In this document: positions 33,308-42,876 of the stretch, one piece after another
How positions within the stretch are numbered: the stretch's first letter is position 1
Layout of the letters: the number at the start of each line of letters is the position of its first letter
Origin: Methylobacterium sp. Leaf91
GTDB taxonomy: Bacteria; Pseudomonadota; Alphaproteobacteria; Rhizobiales; Beijerinckiaceae
Assembly (NCBI RefSeq): GCF_001422815.1
Contig: NZ_LMMP01000005.1
Location: 89,639-153,638 of the forward strand
DNA: 64,000 nucleotides
Direction: 5' to 3'
Notes under the pieces: generated by a model
What the model was told of the DNA's origin: nothing
Seen by the model: the letters and a program-made list of their open reading frames with translations, nothing else
The model's database searches: none
Made by a program: the position numbers and the translations under genes

Positions 33308-34471
33308 ATGGTCCTGAATGGAACGACCCGAACGGTGTCTCCTGGATCAGCCTCCCATCCTCGTTCTCGCCCCGAGGCGCCGGAGCGCAGAGCGGGCCTC
33401 GACGGCGGGCTGCGGAATCCCCGAGGCGAACCGGAGCCCTCCTTCACGGCCCCGCCCGTCACCTTCCCGTTCTCCGCCATCGTCGGCCAGGACGAGATGC
33501 GGCGAGCCCTGATGATCGCGGCGGTGGACCCTTCCGTGGGCGGTGTCCTCGTCTTCGGCGACCGGGGCACCGGCAAGTCCACCGCGATCCGGGGCCTCGC
33601 CGCCCTGCTGCCGCCGATGAAGGCCGTGATCGGCTGCCCCTATTCCTGCGACCCCGCCAAACCCGCCGGCGAGTGCCCGCATTGCTCCGGCCGCACCGAT
33701 GCGAGGCGAAGCCACCTCGCGCCGGTGCCGGTGGTGGACCTGCCGCTGGGCGCCACCGAGGACCGGGTGGTGGGCGCGCTCGACCTCGAACGGGCGCTCA
33801 CCCGTGGAGAGAAGGCGTTCGAGCCGGGGCTGCTGGCCCGCGCCAATCGCGGCTTCCTCTACATCGACGAGGTCAACCTCCTCGACGATCACCTCGTCGA
33901 TCTCCTCCTCGACGTGGCGGCCTCCGGGATCAACACCGTGGAGCGCGAGGGGTTGAGCGTCCGGCACCCGGCGAAATTCGTTCTGGTGGGCAGCGGCAAC
34001 CCGGAGGAGGGCGAGTTGCGGCCCCAGCTCCTCGACCGGTTCGGCCTCGCCGTGGAGGTGACGACCCCGACGGACCTGCCCACCCGCATCGACGTGGTGC
34101 GCCGGCGCGACGCCTATGAGCGCGACCCTGCGGGGTTCTGCGCCAGCTATGCCAAGGCCGACCGGGCGCTGCAGAAGCGCCTGACCGCCGCCAGGGCCCG
34201 CCTGTCCACCCTCGACATGCCCGATGCGACCCTGGAGGCCGCGGCCCGGCTCTGCCTCGCTTTGGGCACCGACGGCCTGCGCGGCGAGCTGACTTTGATG
34301 CGCACCGCTCGGGCGTTGGCCGCCTATGAGGGGGCCGAGACCGTGGGAATCGACCATCTCCGGCAGGTCGCCCCATCGGCCTTGCGCCACCGCCTGCGCC
34401 GCAACCCGCTCGACGAATCCGGCTCCACCGCCCGCGTCGCGAGGGCGGTGGAGGAGGTGCTGGGCTCGTGA
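33308..34471 (+). CDS. bchI: Magnesium chelatase subunit I
   Basis: 387-aa AAA+ ATPase motor of Mg-chelatase. From the ATG at 33308 (GGGAG upstream) about 50 unconserved residues precede [16 protein letters not shown], where family similarity begins, so a downstream GTG start is possible. Walker [10 protein letters not shown] at about 84-92, Walker [13 protein letters not shown], sensor [19 protein letters not shown] Cys-rich insert ([20 protein letters not shown]) after Walker A resembles a metal knuckle. Overlaps bchD by GTGA. Confidence 0.95.
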   Translation: MVLNGTTRTVSPGSASHPRSRPEAPERRAGLDGGLRNPRGEPEPSFTAPPVTFPFSAIVGQDEMRRALMIAAVDPSVGGVLVFGDRGTGKSTAIRGLAALLPPMKAVIGCPYSCDPAKPAGECPHCSGRTDARRSHLAPVPVVDLPLGATEDRVVGALDLERALTRGEKAFEPGLLARANRGFLYIDEVNLLDDHLVDLLLDVAASGINTVEREGLSVRHPAKFVLVGSGNPEEGELRPQLLDRFGLAVEVTTPTDLPTRIDVVRRRDAYERDPAGFCASYAKADRALQKRLTAARARLSTLDMPDATLEAAARLCLALGTDGLRGELTLMRTARALAAYEGAETVGIDHLRQVAPSALRHRLRRNPLDESGSTARVARAVEEVLGS

Positions 34472-36240
34472 GCGAGGGCGAGAGCTCGGCGATCTGGGCC
34501 GACGCCCTGCGTGTCGCCCGGCTCGTGGCCGCCGACCCGCATGGCTGCGGCGGCGTGGTGGTGCGCGCCGGGGCCGGCCCGGTGCGCGACCGCTGGCTCG
34601 ACATCGTTCGCGAAAACCTCAATCCCGGCAAGCCGTTGCGGCGGATGCCGGCGGGGATCGCCGAGGATCGACTGATCGGCGGGCTCGACCTCGCGGCGAC
34701 GCTTGTCGCAGGGCGGCCGGTGGCCCAGGCCGGGCTGCTGGCCGAGGCCGATGGGGGACTTCTCGTCGCCGCGATGGCGGAGCGGATGGGGCAGGGCACC
34801 GCCGCGCATCTCGCCGCCGCCCTCGATACCGGGCGTCTGAGGGTGGAGCGGGACGGGCTGGCGGAGACCCGGCCGGCGCGGTTCGGGCTCGTCCTCCTCG
34901 ACGAGGGGATCGGCGAGGACGAGGCCGCGCCGGCCTCCCTGACCGATCGGCTGGCCTTCCATATCGACCTCACCACCGTGCCGCCGAGCGCCATGCGACC
35001 GGTGCTTCGACCGCCATGCGACAGCCTTTCGCCGGAATCCGAAACACCGCCGCATGGCGGTGCGCCGAGCGGCCACGATCCCGTCGCGGAGCTGAGCGAA
35101 GTGGCGGCCCGGCTCGGCATCGCCTCGCTGCGCGCGCCGCTCCTCGCCCTCCGGGTGGCCCGCCTCCTCGCCCGGCTCGACGGGCGCGCCGAGACCGCCG
35201 AGGCGGATGCGCGGGAGGCCGCGCGCCTCGTCCTCGGCCACCGCGCCACCCGCCTGCCGGAACACGAGTCGGCCCCCGGGGGGGAGCCGGAGGAGGGCGA
35301 GCCGTCGCCCCCCGAACAGGCGCCCCCCGAACAGCGGGAGCCCGGCCCCGACCCGGAGGAGGGCACCGGACAGGCGAGCGAGGACCGCATCGTCGAGGCC
35401 GCCCGCGCCGCGATTCCCGCCGGGCTCCTGGCGATGCTGCTGCGGGACGGCCCGCGCCTGCGGATGCCGAGGGCCGGCAAGGCCGGGGCGAAGGCCGTCT
35501 CCGCCCGCTCCGGCCGCCCCATGGGCGCGCGGCCGGGCGATCCGCGAAGGGCCCGGCTCGATCTCATCGCGACCTTGCGCGCCGCTTCCCCCTGGCAGGG
35601 CCTCCGCCGGCGGGCGGAGGGGGGCGGCACCTGTCTCATGATCCGCCCCGACGACATCCGAATCACCCGGTTCCGGCAGCGCACCGAGACCACGACGATC
35701 TTCACCGTGGACGCCTCCGGCTCCTCCGCCCTGGAGCGGCTGGCCGAGGCCAAGGGCGCCGTCGAGCTCCTCCTCGCCGAGGCCTATACGCGGCGGGACA
35801 AGGTCGCCTTGGTGGCGTTCCGGGGGGCCGGCGCGGAGCTGGTCCTCGCGCCAACGCGCTCCCTGGTGCGGGCGCGGCGCGGGCTCGCCGCCCTGCCCGG
35901 AGGCGGCGGGACGCCGCTCGCCGCCGGCATCGACGCCGCCGGCCAGCTGGCCCTCGGGGTCCGGCGCGGCGGCGGGACGCCGGTGGTGGTGATGCTCACC
36001 GATGGCAGGGCCAACGTCGCCCGGTCGGGGATCGCCGGGCGGGAGCGCGCGGGCGAGGATTCGCTCAAGGCCGCCCGCCTTTTCCGCGAGGCGGATGTCC
36101 GCGCCATCCTGATCGACACGGCCCAAAGGCCGCAGGATTCGGCGCGCCGCCTCGCCGCCGCCATGGGGGCGCGCTATCTGCCCCTGCCCCATGCCGATGC
36201 GGGGGCGATGAGCGCCGCGATCCGGTCGGCGAGGGAATAA
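34468..36240 (+). CDS. bchD: Magnesium chelatase subunit D
   Basis: 590 aa. Degenerate AAA+ N-terminal domain without a canonical P-loop, an acidic/proline-rich linker ([18 protein letters not shown]), and a C-terminal integrin-I domain with a MIDAS motif DASGS at residues 415-419 and LTDGRANVA. It bridges BchI and BchH. A palindrome within the coding sequence (35010-35061) encodes about 20 residues after [12 protein letters not shown] start overlapping bchI. Confidence 0.95.
   Translation: MSEGESSAIWADALRVARLVAADPHGCGGVVVRAGAGPVRDRWLDIVRENLNPGKPLRRMPAGIAEDRLIGGLDLAATLVAGRPVAQAGLLAEADGGLLVAAMAERMGQGTAAHLAAALDTGRLRVERDGLAETRPARFGLVLLDEGIGEDEAAPASLTDRLAFHIDLTTVPPSAMRPVLRPPCDSLSPESETPPHGGAPSGHDPVAELSEVAARLGIASLRAPLLALRVARLLARLDGRAETAEADAREAARLVLGHRATRLPEHESAPGGEPEEGEPSPPEQAPPEQREPGPDPEEGTGQASEDRIVEAARAAIPAGLLAMLLRDGPRLRMPRAGKAGAKAVSARSGRPMGARPGDPRRARLDLIATLRAASPWQGLRRRAEGGGTCLMIRPDDIRITRFRQRTETTTIFTVDASGSSALERLAEAKGAVELLLAEAYTRRDKVALVAFRGAGAELVLAPTRSLVRARRGLAALPGGGGTPLAAGIDAAGQLALGVRRGGGTPVVVMLTDGRANVARSGIAGRERAGEDSLKAARLFREADVRAILIDTAQRPQDSARRLAAAMGARYLPLPHADAGAMSAAIRSARE
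35010..35061. repeat. Inverted repeat within bchD
   Basis: Perfect 11-bp arms ACCGCCATGCG (35010-35020) and CGCATGGCGGT (35051-35061) around a 30-base loop; the core GCCATGCGACC also occurs just before at 34990-35000. It encodes a Pro/Ser/Glu-rich patch between conserved parts of BchD. Confidence 0.7.
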
Positions 36241-36251
36241 AGGGTTCCAGC

Positions 36252-37169
36252 ATGCGCGCGCCCGCCGAACGACCCCGCTGGGAGAGCGAGGGCGCCGACT
36301 GGCCGCATCGCGAGGCGAGCCGCTTCGTCACGGCCTCCGGCCTCAACTGGCACGTGCAGGAGATGGGGGCGGACGGGGCCCCGACCGTGCTGCTGCTCCA
36401 CGGCACGGGGGCCGCCACCCATTCCTGGCGCGGGCTGATGCCGCTCCTGGCGACGCGGTTCCGAATCGTCGCCCCGGACCTGCCGGGCCACGGCTTCACC
36501 GACCCGCTCCCCGCCGCAAGACTCTCCCTGCCGGGGATGGCGAGCGCCCTGGGCGACCTCCTCGACAGTCTCGACCTCCGCCCGACCCTCGTCGTCGGCC
36601 ATTCGGCAGGGGCGGCGCTCTTGGTCCGGCTCTGCCTCGACGGGCGGATCGCGCCCGATCTCCTGGTGGCGCTCAACGGCGCGCTCACCCCGTTTCCCGG
36701 CCTCGCCTCGGTGCTGTTCCCCAGCATGGCGCGGCTGCTCTTCCTCAACCCGGTGACCCCCAAACTCTTCGCCTGGACCGCCGACCGCCCGGCGGTGGAG
36801 CGCCTGATTCGCGGCACCGGCTCGCGCCTCGACCCGCAGGGGCTCGATCTTTACCGACGCCTGTTCCGCACACCGGGCCACGTGGCCGGGGCGCTCGGCA
36901 TGATGGCGAACTGGGACCTCGCCACCCTCGACCGCGCCATCCCCCGCCTCGCCACCCCGACGCTCCTCGTGGTCGGCAGCGAAGACAAGGCCATCTCCCC
37001 CGACACCGCTTTCGCCCTGAAGAAGCGCCTGCCCCACGCCCGCGTGGAGTTGCTGCGCGGCCTCGGCCACCTCGCGCATGAGGAAGCGCCGGAGAAGGTG
37101 GCGGAGGTGATTTTTGGGGCGATGGATTTGGCGGTGGGGGAGGGGGCCGGGGTTACCGCATCGCCGTGA
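36252..37169 (+). CDS. bchO: Alpha/beta-hydrolase BchO
   Basis: 305 aa, annotated in the family as a putative magnesium chelatase accessory protein. N-terminal WPHREASRFVTASGLNWHVQ is typical. Oxyanion region HGTGAATHSWRGL, nucleophile elbow VVGHSAGAAL (S118), acid in VVGSEDKAI and histidine in GLGHLAHEE complete the triad. Separated from bchD by 11 bp; last gene of bchIDO. Its biochemical reaction is not established. Confidence 0.93.
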   Translation: MRAPAERPRWESEGADWPHREASRFVTASGLNWHVQEMGADGAPTVLLLHGTGAATHSWRGLMPLLATRFRIVAPDLPGHGFTDPLPAARLSLPGMASALGDLLDSLDLRPTLVVGHSAGAALLVRLCLDGRIAPDLLVALNGALTPFPGLASVLFPSMARLLFLNPVTPKLFAWTADRPAVERLIRGTGSRLDPQGLDLYRRLFRTPGHVAGALGMMANWDLATLDRAIPRLATPTLLVVGSEDKAISPDTAFALKKRLPHARVELLRGLGHLAHEEAPEKVAEVIFGAMDLAVGEGAGVTASP

Positions 37170-37329
37170 CGATGGGTTGGTGGTGTCTCATCGCGAAACT
37201 TAGCCATGAGGTCTGCATGGGGTGAACTTTTGCCATTCCGGTTATGGCTTATCGATCATAAAACACACGACGTGGATCCGAAATGACGCCCGTCAAGACG
37301 TAATTTTTCTTGATTGACTCTAGGAGAGA

Positions 37330-38247
37330 TCAGTAGGCTGCCGGATCGCTACTATCGATCGGTTTGGCAAACTGCTTTAGCATCGCTTCACTCATCGGCA
37401 GCTTCATATTAATGCCGCGCGGCGGGATCGGCTGCATGAACCACGTGTTGTAAAGCGCTTTGCCTTCGGCGCTCATGTAGAGTGTGCGCGTGGCGTTATC
37501 GACAACTCGCTTGAAGTCCGGGTCATCTTTACGAAGGATGATGCCGTAGGGCTCGGGCTTCGACAGTGTCTCCGAGGAAATCTCGTAGGCCTCGGGCGCC
37601 TTCGAGTTGGCGACGAACGAGGCAAGCAGCACATCATCCATGACGAAGGCGGCGGCGCGGCCGGTTTCGACCATGAGGAACGCTTCGGCGTGGTCCTTTG
37701 CCGGCAGGATCGTCAGGCCGAGATTACGCTGATTGTTGGCGTCGATGATCTGCAGGATATTCGAGCTACCGGAGGTCGAGACGACGGTCTTGCCCTTCAA
37801 GTCTTCAACGATGTGCAGGTTTGCCGACTTCTTCGAGACGAAGCGGGTCGCGGTCAGGAAGTGAGAATTGGTGAACGCGACCTGCTTCTGGCGGTCGATA
37901 TTATTCGTGGTCGAACCGCATTCCAGATCGAGGGTGCCGTTGGCGATGAGGGGAATACGCGTCGACGGTGTTTCCGGGATCAGGCGCACGTCGAGTTTAT
38001 CGAGTTTGAGGGCGACCTTCACCGCATCGACAATCTTGTAGCAGATGTCCATCGTATAACCGACCGGCTTCTGGTTACCGTCCAGATAGGAAAACGGGAC
38101 TGAGGAGTCTCGGAATCCAAGCGCAATCACGCCAGTCTCATGGATCTTCTTGAGTGTCCCCGTCAGTTCGGCGGCACTGGCTCCACCCGCAACAAGCATC
38201 GTGAAGGCTGCAAACACTGCTGAGTAACACCTGCGCATCATGATCAT
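37330..38247 (-). CDS. Periplasmic amino-acid-binding protein (GltI/glutamate-aspartate type)
   Basis: 305 aa; signal peptide near residues 5-26 (YSAVFAAFTMLVAGGASA) then the SBP family 3 fold: IHETGVIALGFRDSSVPFSY, GYTMDICYKIVDAVK, and the ligand-loop GTLDLECGSTTNN typical of the GltI subgroup. No permease or ATPase gene is adjacent, so it is an orphan binding protein in this window. It interrupts the PGC and is convergent with bchO. Codon use looks less G+C-biased than its bch neighbours. Confidence 0.9.
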   Translation of the reverse strand: MIMMRRCYSAVFAAFTMLVAGGASAAELTGTLKKIHETGVIALGFRDSSVPFSYLDGNQKPVGYTMDICYKIVDAVKVALKLDKLDVRLIPETPSTRIPLIANGTLDLECGSTTNNIDRQKQVAFTNSHFLTATRFVSKKSANLHIVEDLKGKTVVSTSGSSNILQIIDANNQRNLGLTILPAKDHAEAFLMVETGRAAAFVMDDVLLASFVANSKAPEAYEISSETLSKPEPYGIILRKDDPDFKRVVDNATRTLYMSAEGKALYNTWFMQPIPPRGINMKLPMSEAMLKQFAKPIDSSDPAAY

Positions 38248-38576
38248 CCAATGTTAGACAGGTGTCAGCTTCACCTGGCAGGCAATAAGCGCTGGAGCGA
38301 ACCGGATAAGTGACGTGCAGTCAGTGACTTTCCGTCGCGATGATCCAAACCGCGTCATGCTGATATCTAGACACTTAGTCCAACAACAGACATTTCAACA
38401 AGTCGAAAAAGCAGGCGTCCCTGCCGCTTTTCCAGGCGCAGTGCACGACGTCGACGTGGGGCCATTCGGTCAGGCGTTGCGCCGGATTGTCAGCATGGAT
38501 GGGCGGCGAAATTAGATGGACATAAAATCCATTACTGGACATAATATCCAGAATATAGCGCCAGCAAGGACCCGGA
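38248..38576. other. Divergent promoter region of the amino-acid cassette
   Basis: 329 bp between the binding-protein gene and the PLP-enzyme gene, AT-richer than its surroundings. It contains CAGGTG-N7-CACCTG (38259-38277) next to the binding-protein start and a twin operator-like repeat at 38516-38551. No gene is supported. Confidence 0.6.
38516..38551. promoter_or_regulatory. Twin operator-like palindromes upstream of the PLP-enzyme gene
   Basis: ATGGACATAAAATCCAT (38516-38532) and CTGGACATAATATCCAG (38535-38551) share GGACATAAnATCC, have 5-bp arms around a 7-bp spacer, and are offset by 19 bp (about two helical turns). They end 25 bp before the start at 38577. The regulator gene at 39718 is the natural candidate ligand-responsive binder. 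Confidence 0.6.
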
Positions 38577-39704
38577 ATGTCGCCCGCCAGCTACATCGAT
38601 CCCCGCAACGGGACACTCTATCCGCTCGACGTGCCCCGGTGGTGCTCGGACGATCGTACGCCGCTGCTGGTCACCCCAGGTCGCGGCATATCCCGGGACG
38701 ACGTGGAAAGCCGGACGCGCTCGCTATGGCGCTATCGGGCATCCCTTCCGATCGCCATCGCCGATCCCATCACGATGGGTGAGGGATGCACACCGCTGAT
38801 TGAGCGGCCATGGGGCGACCTGCGTCCACTGTTCAAGCTGGAATGGTTCAATCCGACCGGAAGCTTCAAGGACCGTGGCTCGTCGGTGATGCTGTCCTTC
38901 CTCCGGCAGATTGGCGTCCGTGCCGTTCTGGAGGACAGTTCGGGCAACGGCGGCTCCTCCATTGCCGGCTTCGGTGCCGCCGGGGGCATGGGCGTGAAAA
39001 TCCTGGCACCCGCCTCCACCTCACCGGCCAAGATCGCCCAGGTGCGTGCCTACGGCGCCGAGGTGCAGCTGGTCGAGGGACCGCGCGAGGAATCCGAAGC
39101 GGAAGCCATCCGGCAATCGGATCAGACCTTCTACGCCAGCCACAACTGGCAGGCCTTCTTCCTCGAAGGGACCAAGTCGCTGGCCTATGAACTGTGGGAA
39201 GACCTTGGCTTCAAGGCCCCCGACAACGTCATCATCCCCGTCGGCGCGGGCAGCAGCCTTCTCGGCTGCGCCTTCGGCTTCCGCGAGCTGCTGAAGGCCG
39301 GGCAGATCGCCAAGCTGCCGCGCCTATTCGTAGCCCAGCCGCTGAACTGCTCGCCGATCGACGCTCGTTTCCAGGCCGGCGTCGATACATTTGTGCCGCG
39401 CGAGGTGCACAAGACCATCGCGGAAGGCACAGCGATCAAAAATCCGCTGCGTATGCGTCAAATCATCGAAGCCCTCAGCGAGAGCGGTGGCGGCACCATC
39501 GCGCTGACCGAGGACGAGATCGTCGCGGCGCTACGCGGGCTTGCCCGCCAAGGCTTGTTCGTCGAGCCGACCTGCGCCAGTGCGGCAGCCGCTCTGGACA
39601 AACTGTCCAACGCGGGCACCATCACGTCGCGTGAAACCACGGTGGTGATCGTCACCGGCACCGGCCTGAAAGCCGCCGCGACCGTCGCCGATCTCGTGCA
39701 ATAG
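38577..39704 (+). CDS. Threonine-synthase-like PLP-dependent enzyme (fold type II)
   Basis: 375 aa. The PLP-lysine motif WFNPTGSFKDRGSS and the phosphate-binding SSGNGGSSIAGFGAAGG match the threonine synthase/threonine dehydratase branch; the N-terminal Cys-containing segment (YPLDVPRWCSDDRTPL) resembles the zinc-ribbon remnant of threonine synthase family proteins. It precedes a YheO/DauR-like regulator (13-bp gap) and an ornithine-cyclodeaminase-family gene. In that context a degradative beta-elimination, racemase or dehydratase role is as likely as threonine synthesis. Confidence 0.82.
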   Translation: MSPASYIDPRNGTLYPLDVPRWCSDDRTPLLVTPGRGISRDDVESRTRSLWRYRASLPIAIADPITMGEGCTPLIERPWGDLRPLFKLEWFNPTGSFKDRGSSVMLSFLRQIGVRAVLEDSSGNGGSSIAGFGAAGGMGVKILAPASTSPAKIAQVRAYGAEVQLVEGPREESEAEAIRQSDQTFYASHNWQAFFLEGTKSLAYELWEDLGFKAPDNVIIPVGAGSSLLGCAFGFRELLKAGQIAKLPRLFVAQPLNCSPIDARFQAGVDTFVPREVHKTIAEGTAIKNPLRMRQIIEALSESGGGTIALTEDEIVAALRGLARQGLFVEPTCASAAAALDKLSNAGTITSRETTVVIVTGTGLKAAATVADLVQ

Positions 39705-39717
39705 AGCAGGACGTATT

Positions 39718-40392
39718 GTGAATAGGAAACAGGCGGATTCGGCACGGTTAGCATCCGCGAACAAAGAGGTCTTGTTCGCTCAGCTACAGCAGATCGCACA
39801 GGGCCTCGGCGAGACCTTTGCGCCGTTCTGTGAGGTCGTCGTGCATGACCTGACCGATCCGAAGAATGCGATCGTCGCCATTCACAACAACCTCTCCGGC
39901 CGTGAGGTCGGACAGCCGGCGACGGAACTCGGGCTCGCCCGCATCGCCGACCCGGACTATCCGCAGATCATCGCGAACTACGCCAATGCCTTTGCGGACG
40001 GACGGCAGGCCAAGAGCACATCGGTGGGAATCAAGGACGCGAGCGGGGCCTATGTGGCAGCGCTCTGCCTGAACGTCGACCTGACGTTGTTCCAGAGCCT
40101 GCAAAGTGCCATCGGCCAGTTCACTCATGTCGATGCGCTGAACGGCCCCGGGGAAACCCTCAACCCCGCCAATGCGGACGCCATCCGGGCACGCATCGAC
40201 CTGTTTGCGGCCCAGCACGCGACGACCCCTCGGGCCCTCAAAACGGAGCAGCGCCGCATGCTGCTGCGAGAACTGAAAGATACCGGCTGCATGCAGGTGC
40301 GCCGCTCCTCGGAGGTCATCGCGGCGCATCTCGGTGTCTCCCGCGCTACCGTCTACGCCGACACCAAGCCACTCACGGACGCAGCCAAGTGA
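39718..40392 (+). CDS. YheO/DauR-family transcriptional regulator (PAS-like plus C-terminal HTH)
   Basis: 224 aa. The YheO-like PAS domain (FAPFCEVVVHDLTDPKNAIV; SGREVGQPATELG; SVGIKDASGAYVAALCLNVD) and the C-terminal DauR helix-turn-helix (SSEVIAAHLGVSRATVYAD) are clear. DauR in Pseudomonas represses D-arginine catabolism genes including an ornithine-cyclodeaminase-like partner. The downstream gene here is of that enzyme family and overlaps by one base, which supports a similar local circuit. Start codon is GTG at 39718. Confidence 0.88.
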   Translation: MNRKQADSARLASANKEVLFAQLQQIAQGLGETFAPFCEVVVHDLTDPKNAIVAIHNNLSGREVGQPATELGLARIADPDYPQIIANYANAFADGRQAKSTSVGIKDASGAYVAALCLNVDLTLFQSLQSAIGQFTHVDALNGPGETLNPANADAIRARIDLFAAQHATTPRALKTEQRRMLLRELKDTGCMQVRRSSEVIAAHLGVSRATVYADTKPLTDAAK

Positions 40393-41363
40393 TGCCCAGC
40401 GACGCCGAACTCCTTATCCTGTCCGGCCCGCAGGTCGAGCCACTGCTGCGGCCCGCCGATGTTCTTGCCGCAGTTCGCGAAGCCTTCATCCTGCACAGCG
40501 AGCGAAAGGGCCGTGTCTTTCCGCTGGTCCGTGAGCGCCTCGACACGGGCGGCGTATTCGGCATCAAATCGGGCGATGTGCAGGCGCAGGCCTTACTTGG
40601 CTTCAAAGCCGCCGGATTCTGGCCGGCGAACCGCTCGCTAGGCGGTGAGCCGCATCAGGCGACGGTGATGCTGTTCGATCCGGCCACAGGCCGGCCGACC
40701 TGCCTTATCGACGGCAACGCCATTACCACGACCCGAACGGGTGCGGCCGGTCTCCTAGGCTTACAGGAACTCGCTCGCCCCGGCAGCGCGAGCCTTTGCA
40801 TCTTCGGGACCGGCGTTCAGGCACGTATTCAGCTGACGCTTGCCCTGGACCTTCTGCCGGCGACCCGCAAAGTTCGATATTTGACCTCGCGCGGCATGCC
40901 CGACGCAGGTTTTGAAGCGGTATTCTCCAAGCGGTGCGCGATACAGCATGTGATCGACGCCAATACTGCCGTTGCGGACAGCGATATCATTATTACCGCG
41001 ACACCGGGGCGATCTGTCCTGTTCGCTGCCGATGCTGTGCGGCCAGGCACGCATATCAATGCGGTTGGAACGGACACCGTTGGCAAACGCGAGTTGCCGG
41101 AAGAACTGCTGGATCGTGCACGGGTGTTCACGGACGATCGCGAGCAATGCCGGACCATCGGTGAAGGTCAATGGTATGACGGCCTCGATGTCACGGAGAT
41201 CGGCGACCTTCTGACCGGTCGGGTACAGTTTGCCCGAAGGACCGAGGACATCACCGTGTTCGACATGACCGGTATAGCGCTGCAGGATCTGACGGTTGCC
41301 CGCATGCTGCAGCAAAGCGCATGGAAGGGCGGTTATGGCACGCGCATGCCCTGGCCGTGGTGA
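40392..41363 (+). CDS. Ornithine cyclodeaminase / mu-crystallin family dehydrogenase
   Basis: 323 aa from the ATG overlapping the regulator stop by one base (TGATG); a GTG one codon earlier is possible. Family marks: FGIKSGDVQAQALLGFKAAG near residue 55, GNAITTTRTGAAGLLG, and the NAD loop FGTGVQARIQLTLAL. Members are ornithine cyclodeaminases, alanine or arginine dehydrogenases or imine reductases. With the DauR-like regulator and the PLP enzyme, it suggests catabolism of a basic or D-amino acid. Confidence 0.87.
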   Translation: MPSDAELLILSGPQVEPLLRPADVLAAVREAFILHSERKGRVFPLVRERLDTGGVFGIKSGDVQAQALLGFKAAGFWPANRSLGGEPHQATVMLFDPATGRPTCLIDGNAITTTRTGAAGLLGLQELARPGSASLCIFGTGVQARIQLTLALDLLPATRKVRYLTSRGMPDAGFEAVFSKRCAIQHVIDANTAVADSDIIITATPGRSVLFAADAVRPGTHINAVGTDTVGKRELPEELLDRARVFTDDREQCRTIGEGQWYDGLDVTEIGDLLTGRVQFARRTEDITVFDMTGIALQDLTVARMLQQSAWKGGYGTRMPWPW

Positions 41364-41462
41364 GGCGCTGATCCGCTCGACGCGGGACTGCTACCGATAC
41401 CGGCCCCACCCTCGCCACCGATCCCCTCCTGCTTGAGGAATACCGGCCGCCTCCCCGCATCC

Positions 41463-42728
41463 TCAAACAGCCCGCACCCCACGCAAAACACATCCGCTCC
41501 GGGGGCGGGCGGGGATGTAGGCGAGGTCGAGGGTGAGGTCCTGAGGGGGGAGTTCGTAGCGCATCGAGGTCGCCAGGAGGTGGGCGGCGGTGATGAGCAG
41601 GGTCTGCGTCAGGCCCTCGCCGGGGCAGCGGTGTCCGTCCGTGGCCGAGCCGCCGCCATGGGAGATCAGGTCGAACGGATCGATGGTCTCGGTGCGGAAC
41701 CGGTCCGGGTCGAAGCGCTCCGGCGCGTGCCAGCGGCCCGGATCGTGGTTGGTGCCATAGAGGTCCATGAGCGCCCAATCGCCGGTCTCGAACGCATGGC
41801 CCCGCCACTCGAACGGCTCGCGGACCCGCCCGCCGATGAAGGGGATGAACGGATAGGCGCGGCGCACCTCCCAGGCGAAACGCTGGCGCGTGTCCGCGTC
41901 CGCCGCGCGGAGGGCCTCGGCCCAATGCGGGTTCTCGTGGAGCGCCATGGCGGCGAACACGACGTAGCGCGCATTCGCCACCGTGGGGCGCAGCAGGTTG
42001 ATGAGCTCCACGCCGGCCGTCTTTCCATCGAGGAGGCGGCCCTCGGCGTCGCGATGGGTGGCGACCGTCCGGGCGGGTCCGGGCGGTGCCTCGCTTCGGC
42101 CGCTGCGGATCTCCTCGATCCGTGCCCGCGCCCAGCGTTCGGTGCGGGCGCGGAGGAGATGCCCCCGCCAATTGCGCGGGCCGATGGCGCCCGTGCCGTC
42201 GACCATGGCGGCGAACTCGGCCGTCCGCGCATCGACCTCGTCCGGGGCCAGCGGAAGACCGACCCAGTCGCACACCGCCTGCGTGATGACGCGGTGCGCC
42301 TCGTCGAGGAGCACCACGCTCTCCCTCGCCGCCCAGCGCGGCACGGCCCGGCGCCAATGCTCGCTGAACAGGTCGGCGAAGCGCCGGAGGGCGTCCTCCC
42401 CCACCAGCGACAGGAACATCGCTTTGCGGTGGCGATGGGCCTCGCCGTCCATCACCATCACGCTGCCATGGTCCTGGATCAGCGCGAAGGTGGTGGGCGG
42501 CAGCGCGTGGCGGCGGGTGAAGCGATAATGGTCGTAGAAGCATGACGCCGCCTCCCGGCCGGACAGGCAGACCACCGGACTGAGCATCAGCCGCGCCGCG
42601 AACAGATCCGATCCGTGGCGTCGGCAGCGGTTCGGGATGAAGGCATAGCCTTCCGAGAGCAGCGACAGGGTGCTGTCCGGCGCACGCTCCCGGGGAATCG
42701 CCGAGCGGTTTCGCCTGTGTCCGTTCAT
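41463..42728 (-). CDS. Cytochrome P450, CYP152-type fatty-acid peroxygenase
   Basis: 421 aa from the ATG at 42728 (GAAAGG upstream); a longer frame starts at 42803. Heme-thiolate motif GHRCPGE, and the CYP152-specific blocks VRRAYPFIPFIGGRVREPFEW and DLYGTNHDPGRWHAPERFDP (given partly) match H2O2-using fatty-acid alpha/beta-hydroxylases such as P450-BSbeta and SPalpha. The classic P450 oxygen-activation Thr/acid pair is absent, as in CYP152. It stands alone, convergent with the amino-acid cassette. Its place inside a photosynthesis cluster is unusual; role unknown. Confidence 0.9.
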   Translation of the reverse strand: MNGHRRNRSAIPRERAPDSTLSLLSEGYAFIPNRCRRHGSDLFAARLMLSPVVCLSGREAASCFYDHYRFTRRHALPPTTFALIQDHGSVMVMDGEAHRHRKAMFLSLVGEDALRRFADLFSEHWRRAVPRWAARESVVLLDEAHRVITQAVCDWVGLPLAPDEVDARTAEFAAMVDGTGAIGPRNWRGHLLRARTERWARARIEEIRSGRSEAPPGPARTVATHRDAEGRLLDGKTAGVELINLLRPTVANARYVVFAAMALHENPHWAEALRAADADTRQRFAWEVRRAYPFIPFIGGRVREPFEWRGHAFETGDWALMDLYGTNHDPGRWHAPERFDPDRFRTETIDPFDLISHGGGSATDGHRCPGEGLTQTLLITAAHLLATSMRYELPPQDLTLDLAYIPARPRSGCVLRGVRAV

Positions 42729-42876
42729 GGCCGACCTTTCTCGAAAACCTCGCGGAATGCCTCGTCCAAGCCGGGTCAACCTCCGCGAGGCCGCGCGGTT
42801 CACCCTCCGCCTTCAACCAAACGTAGAGCCCAGCCAGGCTATAGCGACCCTTTCTCCAAACAAACATAGGCATGAA

